Assembly: GCF_040954645.1 (NCBI RefSeq)
Contig: NC_092806.1
Span: 111,645,231 to 111,709,230 of the forward strand
Source of the DNA: Diabrotica undecimpunctata
Taxonomy: Eukaryota; Arthropoda; Insecta; Coleoptera; Chrysomelidae
DNA: 64,000 nt
Reading direction: 5' to 3'
Part shown: positions 22,748 through 34,359 of the stretch, in pieces
Layout: every line of letters begins with the position of its first letter
How positions within the stretch are numbered: position 1 is the stretch's first letter
Notes under the pieces: model-generated
The model's database searches: none
What the model was told of the DNA's origin: nothing
What the model saw: only the letters and a program-made list of their open reading frames with translations
Program-made: the position numbers and the translations under genes

Positions 22748-24436
22748 GCCAAGAGAGAGAAGGCAGAAAGGAAATATAACTGATTCTGACGGAAACATCA
22801 TCTTGGACAAACAGAGTAAAATAAGAACATGGAAAGAATATCTAGAAAAACTATTTGAAGACCAAAGAGATAACACCTTTAAGCTAGAAGAAGAGGTAAA
22901 TGATGGATCAAGAATATTACAGCAGGAAGTTTACTCCGCAATTACACAGTTAAAGGATGGCAAAGCGGCAGGCCCTGATAGTATACAATCAGAACTACTC
23001 AAACTAATGGACAACGAATCAATAGCAACAATCGCAAAGATATTTAACAACATATACAACTCTGGAGAAATACCAGCAGAATGGCTTAAACCTGAGTTTA
23101 TTGCACTTCCAAAAAAGCCAGGAGCCAAAAAATGCGAAGATTACCGTACTATAAGCCTCATGAGTCATCTCCTAAAATTGTTCCTAAAGATAATTCATAA
23201 GAGAATCTACAAGCTGTGTCGAAGTCAAATTTCCCCCAACCAGTTCGGGTTCACAAATGCTTTTGGTACTAGAGAGGCTTTGTTCTCAGTAGAAGTCTTA
23301 TTCCAGAGATGCAGAGACGTCAACTGCGACGTATACGCATGTCTGGTTGATTAGGAAAAAACGTTTGATCGAGTACAGCACGCCAAGATGATGCAAATAC
23401 TAAAAGAAACAGGAATTAACAACCAAGATCTGAAAATAATTAGAAGTCTCTACTGGAATCAGACAGCAAATCTCAGAGTTGAAGATGAACACACTGACTA
23501 TATGAAAATTATGCGTGGAGTGAGGCAAGGCTGTATTTTATCTCCTCTAATCTTCAATCTATACTTTGAAAGAATATTTATCGAAGCTTTGCACGAAACT
23601 GAAAAAGGTATTCTACTAAATGGTTGCCGGCTAAACAATATCAGATATGCAGATGACACCATAGTATTTGCGGACAACTTAGAAGACCTACAAGTTCTTA
23701 TAAACAAAATTACGCATTATAGTCAACAATATGGACTCAATATAAACGTTAAGAAAACAAAACTTATAATAATTAGCAAGAAAAGAATAACAGAAGGTCA
23801 ACTCTACGTCAACCATTCCCCTGTAGAAAGAGTGACGCACTACAACTACCTCGGCACCATAATAAATGAAGAATGGACCAACAACCAGGAGATTAGAGCA
23901 CGCATCGGAAAAGCTAGATCCACCTTCAATCGGATCGGGTTTCTTCAAGAGTCACAACCTCTCTCTTGATACAAAAGTAAGAATGCTGCGATGCTACGTC
24001 TTCTCTGTCCTTTTTATGGTGTTAAATGGTGGACCTTGAACGAAGATATGTGCAGAAAACTGGAAGCATTTGAGATGTGGCTATATTGGAGAATGCTTAA
24101 GATCCCGTGGATTGACCGAGTCACAAATGAGGAGGTCCTCAGAAGAATGAATAAGAATCGAGAAGTACTGACCACTATCAAATCTCGAAAGTTACAGTTC
24201 TTCGGACATATTATGCGAAATGAATCCAGATACACTCTCCTTCAAGCTATCCTGCAAGGAAAAATATTTGGAAAACGAGGTCCAGGAAGAAGAAGAACAT
24301 CTTGGTTAAAGAACCTCAGAATCTGGTTCAATACAACATCTGTGCAGCTTTACCGCGCTGTTGCAGATAAGATAAAGATTGCCATGATGATCGCCAACAT
24401 TCGTAACGGATAGGCACATCAAGAAGAGGAATCTTA
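22748..24436 (+). mobile_element. CFDP2/RTE-like LINE, 5'-truncated, nearly continuous RT
   Basis: Domain order: linker with IRTWKEYLEKLFEDQRDN (~22825); GKAAGPDSIQSELLKLMD (~22960, RT0/1); EDYRTISLMSHLLKLFLKII (~23140); VRQGCILSPLIFNLYFE (~23520); YADDTIVFADN (~23645, catalytic DD); NYLGTIINEE (~23845); EAFEMWLYWRMLKIPWIDRV (~24065); QFFGHIMRNE (~24200); GPGRRRTSWLKNLRIW (~24280) and a stop at 24411-24413. Damage: TAG at 23352-23354, frameshifts near 23935 and 24010. The endonuclease half is missing. The tail contains AAGAAGAGG. It would have encoded a target-primed reverse transcriptase. The best preserved LINE in the window. Confidence 0.85.
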
Positions 24437-24479
24437 ATACAGTTTGCTAATAAGGTGAGTCAAGTATTTAGGTTATGCT

Positions 24480-24690
24480 TTTAATACATTAAAAATTTGT
24501 TCACAAGTACCTCTGTCCTTCAGAAAACGAGCCTGCTCAAGTGCTATTTGTCAACTTATAAAATTTTTTAAACAAAGTTTCAGGATATAGAGGATCATCT
24601 TACTAGCATGTGATAATAGAGCTAGTAGTCTATAGTTGTTACAATTATTTGCTGAACTTGAAAATATAGATTGACTGCGGTTATGTTATA
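24480..24690 (-). pseudogene. LINE reverse transcriptase fragment
   Basis: Minus-strand reading gives NCNNYRLLALLSHASKMIL, then EQARFLKDRGTCE, equivalent to the NYRTIALLSH and EQAGF-RGT blocks of RT in RTE-like LINEs. One stop lies between the two blocks. The fragment is about 200 bp long, with no tail seen. Confidence 0.6.
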
Positions 24691-25115
24691 TTATTTTCAG
24701 AAATTTTTTCCTTAAAGCTTTCTGTCTTCTTTCTTTTTAATAAACCAGCTAATTGGCTTATTGCACAACTCCCATTTATTAATGGTAAACATTCTACAAT
24801 TCTGGAACCCTGTACCAGCTTATACCATATATCAATCAGGTCTTGGCGATGAGTATCATGTGTTTTTGGAGTCACTTGTATTTTCTAAAACGTGTTTGTC
24901 GCCTGCGGTCTAGTGCCTTATAATAATCACGCATACTATAATTTTTACATTTTTTAAGGTTTTTTGTTACAGATTGTGCGACTTAAGTCTCCATGAAATA
25001 TACAGGCTTTTATTGACTGTTGAATATTTAGCAAGGAAGATTGTTATTATTCTAAACTGATTCCTGCTTAATTTTTCGCAGTCGTTCAGTACTATCAATG
25101 CATGTCCATCCAGTG
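24691..25115. other. No recognisable feature
   Basis: A 64-codon minus-strand frame (24875-24681) is open but unlike any family I know. Otherwise AT-rich noncoding. Confidence 0.45.
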
Positions 25116-25385
25116 GCAGCCGTAGTTTAGCGGATAGTATACTGGCTTTCTAAGTCAGAGCGAAGCAGTTCGCTTTTCAGGACAAACGTCTTGCTTCGAA
25201 GGGTACGTATAAATCTACAATATATAAATATATAATTTTAAATCCATCCTCCTGGGCTAGTGTGCATCGACGCTAGTTATAAAAATCAGTGTTAAAGATC
25301 GAATTCTCACAGGAACAATCCGAAAGGATTTTTCCAAAAAAAATGTCGTACTATGTTTGTGCCATATAAACAAGGTTTGAACTTG
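25116..25385 (+). repeat. tRNA-derived SINE-like unit
   Basis: The head resembles a tRNA 5' half: an A-box-like TAGTTTAGCGGATAG, then a perfect anticodon-type stem CTGGC/GTCAG around loop TTTCTAA (anticodon position TCT). A TTCGA-containing B-box-like segment follows near 25194-25200, displaced by an insertion. The body (25210-25385) is unrelated to tRNA and AT-rich. This is the usual structure of a SINE, but copy number cannot be judged from one window. Confidence 0.4.
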
Positions 25386-26519
25386 AATTTAGGTCCTTGG
25401 TGAATTCATAAATAATGTTTTTTACTTATGTATTTAAGCCTTGAAAATCGTAATTTTGCGTTTTACTCAGTTTTAAATTATTTGTAACTCAAAAACGATC
25501 AAGTTTACACAAAAAATACAAACGATCTATTTGGTCTTATTTCGCTAGGAAACTTATTTCTGTTTCCTGTAGACCTTCTTTTACAACTTTATCTACGTAA
25601 TAAATATTGGATCCTTTTGTTTCAAATTAAACTAGTACGAAGTCATTGCTCTCTTGTGGTCTATCTAATGTACGTAAAATCAATTCTAAACAGTCACCTT
25701 CCTCCAATTCATCTCCTGGAGAAGCAAAATTCGCTGATTTGTGTTCCCTAACACTGCTTGTTGATGGGGTCTCCGATACATCTGTCTTAGACTTAGTTTC
25801 TTTTATTTGTAATGGAACATCTGGAATTTCAACCATCGCAATAGTTTCCATTAGATGTGCATTTTTGGTATTAGGGGGCATACCCATATTCTCCTGATTA
25901 TTTTCGTCATTGGTAATGTTAAGATGAACAGGCTTATCAGTCACCTTGCTGCTTAAATAATCATCTTCAGTAAAAACATTGCAGTCAAATGGCATAATAC
26001 CAGTATTTTTAAATGCATTGGTAATTGTGACTAAAGTCATTGCCTTTTCATGCAGCAACTTCATAAATGGTAAAGTTGCCAGGATTATGAAGTATACAAC
26101 TGTCTACAGCCCCATTGTAGAATTTTTGAAATAGTCCAAAAATGGACTTATATCTTACACTTAAATTTAAGCACTGAGTAGATATATGGCTTTAATGGTT
26201 ATCATGTAATAAAATGGAGGGGTTTGTTTTTGAAGATTCACTGCACTTAATGAAATGCTTTATTACATCCTCAAACATGTCTGAATTCATTCAGCCTGTT
26301 TTACAAGCTAAACCTAATGTCCCTCTTGGTGTACTGTTAACCATTCTACTGTAAAAATAAACCCGAGGGTAAACCATTGCTGGAGGAAGCCAATTTCCCG
26401 CTACACTGACAATCATACAGGTAGTGACCAGTACGCCCTTCTCTCCAAAAGTTATTTTGCTTACTTGCTTTGAACCTCTTTCTGCTAAAATTTTAATTTG
26501 ATGTTTTTGTTGTGTTATG

Positions 26520-26915
26520 AAGCACAAGTTAACCTTAACAAGTTGGAAGTCTTCGAAATGTGGACCTTGCGAAGAATGTTCCGCATACCATGGACAGATA
26601 GGGTGAGAAACGAGGAAGTCCTAAGAAGAGCAAATACTGAGAGAGAATTGCTCAGCTTGATCAAGGCACGAAAGATTGGATACCTGGGCCACATCCTGAG
26701 AGGGGGAAAATACGCAAACCCTCAACTAATTATCCAAGGAAAGATTGAGGGCAAGAGAGGAGTGGGTCGCAAACAAATGTCGTGGCTGTGAAATATAAAG
26801 AACTGGACAGGCGTAACTAACACTGGCGAACTTTTGCATGCCGCAAAAGACAGACGTCTGACCTTAAGATAATTCGCCAACGCACTATAGGTGCACGGCA
26901 CCATAAGAAGAAGAA
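26520..26915 (+). mobile_element. Nested CFDP2-like LINE 3' end, 11-bp target duplication
   Basis: Encodes LEVFEMWTLRRMFRIPWTDR, then GYLGHILRGG and GKRGVGRKQMSWL, the C-terminal region of the LINE at 22748-24436, and ends in AAGAAGAA. GTTGTGTTATG flanks it exactly at 26509-26519 and 26916-26926. It sits in the pogo-like gene, whose DETVNITQ reading resumes across the insert. Confidence 0.9.
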
Positions 26916-27243
26916 GTTGTGTTATGTTCACCGTTTCATCGAGATTAAAAACTCTTGTACCATCAGCGAATTATTATTAAAAAATACTCGTACATTTGCC
27001 TCATTAAACCCAATCGCTCGAGCCAAACTGCATCCCTCGGGCGTCCTTAATGGTAGGCGAGGATTTCGCCTTGTACAACCTCTTATTAATTTTTTTTTAG
27101 CAAGTTGCTTAATTTTTCAACTTTCGGGCATCTCAATGTTATTGATTTCAGCCATTTCGTAGGCTACTTGCCTGCATTCTAAAACAGGAAGTCCATAAAA
27201 CATTTTAGCACAAACAATTATATAATTCGCTAATATATCTTCC

Positions 27244-27914
27244 GAGGCTGTACATTATTTCTTTGAGCAGTATTTGTTTTTACGATTGGTAGGTTGATAA
27301 CCTTGCCAATCACCTTCGACATTTTATCCGGGCTTAGGACCGACTAAGATGTAAATTAGAGCTATAAAGTCAGTTAATAGAACAAGTAATGGAGTTTAAA
27401 TATTTAGGCATCACATTATCTAGCTGCCGAAAGCTCGAAACCGAAGTGGAAGATCAAGTGAATAGAGCAAACAGAGACGCAGGCTGCCTAAATGAAACAA
27501 TATGGAGAAATAAACATATTGGGAAATAAATGAAAGGCAGAATTTACAAAACAGTCATCAGACCAATAATGACATACGCGGCAGAGACAAGATCTGACAT
27601 AGAGAGGACAAAAAGAATGTTAGAAATAGCAGAGTTGAAAAATTGATGGTAAGACACTATGGGGAAGAGCTAGAAGTACAGATATATGACGTAAATGCAA
27701 GGTGGAGAATATCAAAAACTGAGTAAGAAATAAAAGAGTAGAATGGAACAATCATATAAGCCGAATGACAATAAATAGAGTAGTAAAGACGGCAAGAGAC
27801 GGTTTCCCAATAGAAAGACAATCAGTAGGAAGACCACGAAATCGATAGAACGACAACTTGCTGAAGGCACATTGGAACACAGAGTCATATCTATATAAAA
27901 AAAAAGAAGAAGAA
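27244..27914 (+). mobile_element. Nested LINE 3' part with ~15-bp target duplication
   Basis: Encodes VMEFKYLGITLSS, KGRIYKTVIRPIMTYAAETR and a basic C-terminus, with AAG tail at 27903-27914. The same family is seen in opposite orientation at 51595-53490. Flanks: GCTAATATATCTTCC (27229-27243) and GCTAACATATCTTCC (27915-27929), one difference. The duplication falls within one codon block of the pogo-like transposase (EDMLA/EDILA). Several stops show it is older than the 26520 insert or decayed faster. Confidence 0.8.
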
Positions 27915-28165
27915 GCTAACATATCTTCCTGCTCATTTTCAAAAATTCGTGGTATATCATATCTTGGCTGCATACAGATTGGTTCTTGAGTATTTTTTTG
28001 TTTTTGTACGTTTCGATGTAATGTTTGATGTGAAATACCTTTTAGATTGCTTACTTCTCTCAGTGGTTGTCCAGCAATTACCATATCAACCGCTTCTCGT
28101 ATAACAGATGGTTCATGCTTTTTCAGTTTTCGTTTTTTGACGACTCTACTCAGTTTCTTAATCTG

Positions 28166-28655
28166 AAATTAAAGAATTTACTTTATTGGTTTTCTATGCC
28201 AAGTGCAAAATGTATATATTTGTATATTTCCAATAAGCCCTATAGTGAAACATGTACCACTGTATAATGTGGCACTTTGTCCCCGTGTTGGAAACTGTAC
28301 ACCATCAGTTAAAAAAAATTGTACGTTCTTAATTTTTAACATAATATAAATAATTTTTCCAAAAGTCTTTAATAACCATTTTTACTCACATAGCTGTGAC
28401 TTACTGTTTAAATATACAATGCACAGCAACCAAAAATTGGAAAAAAATATTCACGTGTTCAACTTTATCTCACTCGAAGCACCTTATATGAGGCATACCC
28501 TTCAAACATTAGAACAAAACTGAGTATGGTTACAGTCACTAGCAAAATGTTCCTTTTGTAATATTAATTTACATTGTTCATTATATAATTTATACTATAG
28601 CTAGGTATTAAGCTAGTCTTGCTAACAAACAGACAAAAAGTTGTATTGTAATATT
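28166..28655. other. No recognisable feature
   Basis: AT-rich. It may include the right end of the pogo-like element, but I could not match terminal repeats. Confidence 0.4.
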
Positions 28656-28656
28656 A

Positions 28657-28657
28657 C

Positions 28658-28728
<71 letters not shown>
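28657..28728. repeat. (AT)n microsatellite
   Basis: About 70 bp of AT with one TTT interruption. Confidence 0.97.
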
Positions 28729-28729
<1 letters not shown>

Positions 28730-29014
28730 AAAGCAGCTCAAGTCACCCTTATCGGTGTAGGATACTATTCTACGGCTGGAGCCCATTAAAATATTTTGTG
28801 TTCTTTGTCCCTTATTTTCACTGTAGGTCCTTAGTATTTAATTTAGAGTAACGTTTCTATATTAGAGCTTTCGACATTCTTTTCGATCACTTTTTCAGGG
28901 CTTCCGAGGTCTCAGTCACTACTACACTGATCACTAATCAATGCGGTACTGGTGCTGGGAATAGAGGGCGGGTCATTTATACCGTCGATGGTGACGTGGC
29001 TTAAGTGGAGCTTG

Positions 29015-29016
<2 letters not shown>
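28729..29016 (-). repeat. Retroelement tail-like unit between two (AT)n tracts
   Basis: A 288-bp block with microsatellites on both sides. Its minus strand contains CCTGAAAAAGTGATCGAAAA and GAATGTCGAAAGC, of the type found in 3' tails of Penelope-like elements. No protein. The assignment is tentative. Confidence 0.35.
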
Positions 29017-29067
<51 letters not shown>

Positions 29068-29070
29068 TAT
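29017..29070. repeat. (AT)n microsatellite
   Basis: About 54 bp of AT repeats with one C interruption. Confidence 0.95.
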
Positions 29071-29930
29071 TTAAAAAACATTAATTTAAATATAATTTAA
29101 TAGGTAATAAACGCTTTTCCTAACATTACCCTTACCTAACAGTGTTTCAATTAATTTATATTTCAAAAGATTCAAGTTTTCAGAATTTTGACAGTTTATT
29201 TTAAATCACGATAGCATACAATTAGTTAGATCACGTCCAACATAATAAAATGATAATTATTTATTTAAAAATTAACTTTTGAGACTGGCTTCAGATTTGG
29301 AATTCAAAATGTTAATTTTTTTATTTTATAATTTATGTGGTATTTTTCACAGTAGCTACTATAAAAATATTAAAATGAAAAATATTTATTTTGTTTGTAG
29401 TGGTGTGAAACGATGCAGAATCTTGACTTCACATTAAAATATATTAATAATTCATAAATTTAGTAGTATAACATACAGACTTACTACAGACGTAACAAAA
29501 TAATAGAAGGCCGACGAAAAAAGCCGTCATTATAGGTAATTTATATGGGAGAAATAGTTAGACTAAATATTTGCAACCATAAAAAAATTAAAATTTGGTT
29601 CGATAGAGGGTCAAAACAAAAATAGACATACAAAGATAATTTCGCATTTATTAAAATGACGTTTTTTTAGACCTCCAAGTTGATTTTATTTCAGAAATCT
29701 TAAAATAAGTTTAAAAGTTTCTTCATTTACTTGACAATTTATAATCTTCATATAGTAGTAAGTTTAGATGGAATGGAATATCAAGACTAGCTTTTAGCAA
29801 TTATTAGCACGCCAAACTCTGTACATAACAGACAATTAAAAAATATATAGCTTAGATCAGTTGTATCAGTTTAACATCCAAAATTGAACTAAGATTATAA
29901 ATTGGAATAAGCGAGTGGATCGGGTCAGCC
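29071..29930. other. No recognisable feature
   Basis: Very AT-rich DNA, no open frame of note. Confidence 0.5.
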
Positions 29931-29934
29931 GATG

Positions 29935-30470
29935 AATTAGTAGTAAGGTAGGTGATGGGAACTTATGCCTGGAAAGACATTAAGTCACTAGAATTCTGGA
30001 ATATAGATGATATAGATCACATGTACTTATTAAAAATATGTGGATTTTGTCAGTGATACCTTTGATGTAAGGAAGAATACCATTTGTATGATGAGGGTCT
30101 TGGGTTGATGAGAGATGAGTCATTGGGTTGAGATTGAAAGGGAGATTGAAACCAGTGGATATTTCTATTGATGTGATTTTTGCCGTAACCATTTAGAATA
30201 GTGCTCAAATTTTGAAGTCTTTCATAACAATATTTACAGTTACTGGAGATGGTGGAGAGCTCATTGGGGTAGCCTTTATTTTTTGTAAAATTGATTTTGG
30301 AAGATTAACTAAGTATTGGACATGCAATTTTAAATTATGACATAATTGGTCTTGCTGGATACTGTACTTAATTTCCATAGTGTTTAGGGTTTTATTTATA
30401 GGAATGTTTGTAAAAACTAAAACGGAAACTATCAAAACTTCCTGGAATATCTAAGGGTAAGATACGGTAA
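29935..30470 (-). pseudogene. Penelope-like element RT and linker relic
   Basis: Read right to left: VFTNIPINKTLNTMEIKYS (~30410-30350), equivalent to the LFTNVPLDxTL block; TPMSSPPSPVTVNIVMKDFK (~30265-30205), equivalent to the PMGSPLSPxxANxxMxxFE block; then GILPYIKGITDKI (~30080-30040), a linker motif before the GIY-YIG domain. The YVDD block between them is missing or scrambled, so there has been an internal deletion. The endonuclease domain is not recognisable. Confidence 0.7.
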
Positions 30471-30529
30471 TATTTAAGAGTTGGATAAAATAAAAAGAAT
30501 TTTTTACGAACAATGAAGTAATTTCGGCA

Positions 30530-31640
30530 AGAGGTACACACGCACACACATACGCAGTGATCAACCCTGCCCCTAAGAACATGTGTATACCATTGTAAGA
30601 GTGGGATCCACATGTCCGAAGATCAAACCGGTCACACTTCGCTAATCGAAGGGGTACCTATCTGACCCCCAGGCTTTTCCTCCACCCCTCCTCATCGTGT
30701 GACTTACGTGAGGAGGCTTATGATCTGAACGTTACTTAAAGTGCCCTGGGTAATGGGACACCCTCTGTTTTTGACGTGACAACGTCTTAAATTAGGTTGT
30801 GGCTCGGAGTCACTCATGAAAAAGTGTAACGCCCGCTCACGTCTGTTACGATGAGTCACCGAACGAGAGAGAGGCCCGCCGGACCGGCGAATGCCTTGCG
30901 TCTCTCTCCCACTCAAACATGATCGGTCCGCTGCGCGCGCAGCACTAGAGAATTAGGCGCGTTGGAAATTAGTTAAGTTTAAGTTTACATGTACAATGTT
31001 TTAGTAAACAAAATATATTTCTATAGTTAAAATTTGTGCAATTCTTATTTTCATTCAATTCCTTGTTCCTATTGTGCAATTTAATAATATTCATATCAAT
31101 AAATATTCTACCGAGAAAAAGACGTTGTCACGTAAAATCTTCGCCCGTAAAACCGACTTTACAGGCAACCGATTTTTTTTTACTATGGTTATGCCACCTA
31201 ACTGTACGGGTAGCCACATGTAGGCTTTTCTACCAATTTACTTTACTGACTCCATAGAAGTTACTCTTACTTTACGTCGGGACTTGAGTCTCTAAAAAAA
31301 AGAAAAAAGAGCGTGTGTTCCGACCATAGAGCCGCCAGCCTAAGCTGATGACTCTATGTCCGAAAAAGACTGTGTGCCCGGCCACTCAGCCGCCGATTTG
31401 GCAAAATATTAACTTTTTTTCTCCTCGCTGGCTGAGAATCCCAGAAGGGTCCGGCCACCAAGCCCATGTATGCTGCACATGACCTCAGTGCTCGGATTTC
31501 GCGACTAGATCAGTTCACTTAATCTGCCTTAGGGGCCAAGTCCGCAGTTGCGGTATATAGAAGGCCTGATGGGCCTTCTATATTTGAGGTTATGAGTTTA
31601 AGTTTACGTTAAAACGTTATGAAATATTCAAAAGTATGTA
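30530..31640. repeat. GC-richer block containing a TIR-like pair and hairpins
   Basis: ACGTGACAACGTCTT at 30774-30788 is repeated exactly in inverted form at 31119-31133, enclosing ~330 bp. That interval is much richer in G+C than its neighbours at 30790-30960 and holds the palindrome GCTGCGCGCGCAGC (30930-30943). At 31555-31583 a 12-bp stem (ATATAGAAGGCC) with a 5-nt loop forms a hairpin. No protein is encoded. Part of this block may be the 3' untranslated region of the minus-strand jockey-like LINE to its right. Confidence 0.5.
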
Positions 31641-31969
31641 AAACTAAGTAAATTAGATCAGAAAACACTACTTTTTTTTGGGTCTTCCTTGGTGCTTCGG
31701 GACTATAACATGCCTGGGCAACAGATCTTACCCTTTTTCCTTATCCTATGTGTGCGTGTAGTGGGGTGTGCATTCTCAGGTGTATATGGCCCTTACACAC
31801 CCCCTGTATATTGTTCTTAACCTAAACGCACCCTCTCGTCAGAGTAACCTAAAAACCCAAAAGAAAAGGGTACCCTCTCGCCAGAGTTTTTTTGGGGTAT
31901 TTTTTGACTCACTCCATATCCGTTTCGTCTTCTTTGCGACCATCTCGTTCTTCATTTACTCATTTGGAT

Positions 31970-32860
31970 TCTCCCTATTTGTAGCTGGTCAGCTCTCTTA
32001 ACATTCTGCTTGGGTGGTTTCTTAGTCCGTTAAATATTTCGTATGCTCTCTCGTCTAGCGTGCGTAGGATTCTTGTTTATCCTGAGTCTCTATATACATT
32101 ACTATATACATATTTCAAAGGTACGTACTTTGGTTTCTTTAGTGCGTCTCTGACAATTTAATTTTGGGTGGTCTGTATCTTTTTCCTGTTTGTTTTACAG
32201 GTGTGTCCACACGCAGCGGATGCATACGATAGGACTGACAGGATGATGCTATTCGCAACCCTGATTTTAGTTTTAACTCTCAGTTTACTTTTTCTTCCTA
32301 TGAGTGTTGAGAGCTGACTCTTCAACGCTTTGGCTTTGTACGTTTGCTGGTTGATGTGTTCAGTAAACGTTAGTTTCTTGTCGAGTAACACCCCTAGGTA
32401 TTTTGCCTGGCTGGTCCATTCTAGTGGGATGATTTCAATCGTGATATCTCGATTTGGTACATTTCTTCTGTGACTAAATATTACAGCCTGTGTTTTGTCT
32501 GGGTTTAGGGCTATTTTCCATTGTATACACCATCTTTGGAATATGTTCAGTGCACTTTGCAGATGATTAGCTGCATGATCCGGGTTTCTCCAGCTAACGG
32601 CTATTGCTGTGTCGTCAGCGTAAAGACTCAACAGAGAACCTGGTTTTGTTGGCGTGTCGGCCGTATAGATGGTGTACAGGTACGGCGTTAGCACCGCTCC
32701 CTGAGGCACACCTGATTCCAGGGCCCCGACTTCGGACAGGGTTGTCCCTATCCGAACTCTGAACCTTCTGTTGGCTAGGTATGACTCAAGAAGGCATGTC
32801 ATTCGGCGAGAGGTAGTTTTGTCCAAATATTTTGCCAATGTATAACCATATAACAATCGA
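31970..32860 (-). mobile_element. Jockey-like LINE, RT and C-terminal fragment
   Basis: Read right to left: MTCLLESYLANRRFRVRIG, then GVPQGAVLTPYLYTIYTAD (~32715-32660), LLSLYADDTAIAV (~32635-32600, catalytic DD), WKIALNPDKTQAVIFSHR (~32525-32470), AKYLGVLLDKKLTFTEHI (~32405-32350), and LSVLSYASAACGHTCK (~32240-32195). After the stop at 32158 similarity goes on in the same strand to about 31975 (DERAYEIFNGLRNHP). The first ~30 codons of the open frame (32934-32845) are not LINE. The domain order is that of jockey-clade RT. The 5' half is missing. Confidence 0.85.
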
Positions 32861-32984
32861 AAACTAGTTATCAACAACAAAAAATACAATAAACAGAAAC
32901 AGATATCTTTCTGACATAAATGTTTAAAGTTCAAAATTTAATGGATTAACCTCATGTAAGTTTTTGTGTTTGTTTTATACAATA

Positions 32985-33139
32985 TTTTTCATTTTAATTT
33001 CATTGTATTTACTGACAAAATAATTATAACCATATCTTAGCATATCCTGAAGAAGCAAATGAATTTTGAGAAAGCTAGAGATAATAACAAAGAGTTTTAA
33101 TTATCCTGCCCTATTAATGACTGCAACAAAATAAAACTT

Positions 33140-33140
<1 letters not shown>
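32985..33140 (+). repeat. Penelope-like 3' tail motif
   Basis: Contains CCTGAAGAAGC (33049) and related downstream words, as in the tail after the GIY-YIG fragment at 1641-2198. Like that copy it is followed by an (AT)n tract. No coding part is attached. Confidence 0.4.

Positions 33141-33144
<4 letters not shown>

Positions 33145-33200
<56 letters not shown>
33145..33200. repeat. (TA)n microsatellite followed by a GT-rich tract
   Basis: About 55 bp of TA units, then TGTG-rich sequence to ~33230. Confidence 0.95.
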
Positions 33201-33201
<1 letters not shown>

Positions 33202-33234
33202 GTGTGTGTATGCGTGTTTGTGTTTGTGTAGAGC

Positions 33235-34355
33235 ACAAAAGAACAAAAAAATATGTCTTTTCGATCTCTACTATTAGCAATTTTAAATATTGTAATACCG
33301 CGTCCATCCGTTTTCCTCATAGGAGCTCTTTTTCTTGTTGTGTTAACTTTCTTTTCAACTAATTCTCTAAGTATTCTTTCTCCCTCCTTTTTCTAAACCT
33401 AACTACATACCCGAACTACCCCATTCTTTAAATTTTTGCAGGTGTTTTTATTTTTGGTTGATCATATAAAAGCATTATTTTATTTTTTGTTCATTTTCGC
33501 CTTGAATCCTTCTAAAACTCTGCCGATCACATCCGTTTAATTTTAGCTTAGTACCTTTATTAAGATTCCAAATTTTGCTATCATAAAGCTTGCAGATCTA
33601 CAACAGCTGTAGTATGTAGTCTTGATTTTGTTAGTCTCGATATTTTTTTAACTTATTCAGACTTTCTTCACTCTTTTTAGCTTTTATCATGTTTTTTTAA
33701 TTTCTTGCTGTTCTTTATTTATGCATGTTAGCGTCACTCATAAATGATCGAATTGTCCAGAACTTTTAAAATAGTAATACTTATTCGGATTAGATATTTT
33801 AAATTGCTGCTTCATATTTTGATTATTCTCATTCATCTCCATATTTACATTTTAAAGTTGGACAGTGGACATGTGTCGAAGTCCACTAAACTAAAATGTG
33901 TTAAATGACAAATATTTTGGAGCCATCTAATTTTGCCCCAAACCTACTATAAACCTAATGAGTAAATTAGAAAATCACTTCCAAATGAACAAACGACCTT
34001 CCGACAACCAATTTAAAATAAAAGAAAAATGGTTTAAATTAATTTTTAAAATGATTTTGATAACAGGACAAATAAATACCATTCAACGGAATTGAAAAAA
34101 GAAGAAGGAGAAACTATAAGTAAACTAAATAAAATTGAAACCTCCCTCTTTGAAGATATTTTATGCCTGCGTTGCAGTTCCAAGAGTCCAACACAGCAAA
34201 AATTGCTAACCAGGTGGTAGACTCTATCCAAAAAACAGGGAAACAGTATATCTACAGCGGATATTATACAATATAGCTGCACTTAGTGTGAAAATCAGAA
34301 TATCTCATCAGTATAATGCTAGGTCTGGGTAAGATAGCCAAAACTTTGACAACAC
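33235..34355. other. No clear feature, possibly decayed retroelement
   Basis: No reading frame gives a convincing motif. A minus-strand frame at 34282-34046 is open but not recognisable. Confidence 0.4.
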
Positions 34356-34359
34356 CTCA

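Larger units (their letters stand above)
25627..28165 (-). pseudogene. Pogo/Tigger-like transposase broken by two LINE insertions
   Basis: Read right to left: psq-type helix-turn-helix (REAVDMVIAGQPLREVSN, GISHQTLHRNVQKQKN; 28110-27990); CENPB/Tc5-type domain (EDILANYIIVCAKMFYG, PRLPLRTPEGCSLARAIGFN; 27245-26955); DDE catalytic part (IKILAERGSKQVSKITFGEK, TTCMIVSVAGNWLPPAM, PRGTLGLACKTG, then LLHDNH with a catalytic D; 26500-26180); and the C-terminal segment NAFKNTGIMPFDCNVF (~26020) with an acidic tail ending at 25627. The order is that of pogo/Jerky-like DDE_1 transposases. Frameshifts and stops occur at ~26090-26290. Two LINEs split the gene at 26520-26915 and 27244-27914. A splice-acceptor-like TTTCAG precedes the first block near 28165. 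Confidence 0.8.

Noticed and set aside
23498..24235. Minus-strand frames opposite the LINE at 22748-24436
   Set aside because: Antisense shadows of the RT frame.
32845..32934. First ~30 residues of the jockey-like open frame
   Set aside because: Hydrophobic AT-rich translation with no LINE similarity; an accidental extension beyond the 5' truncation.
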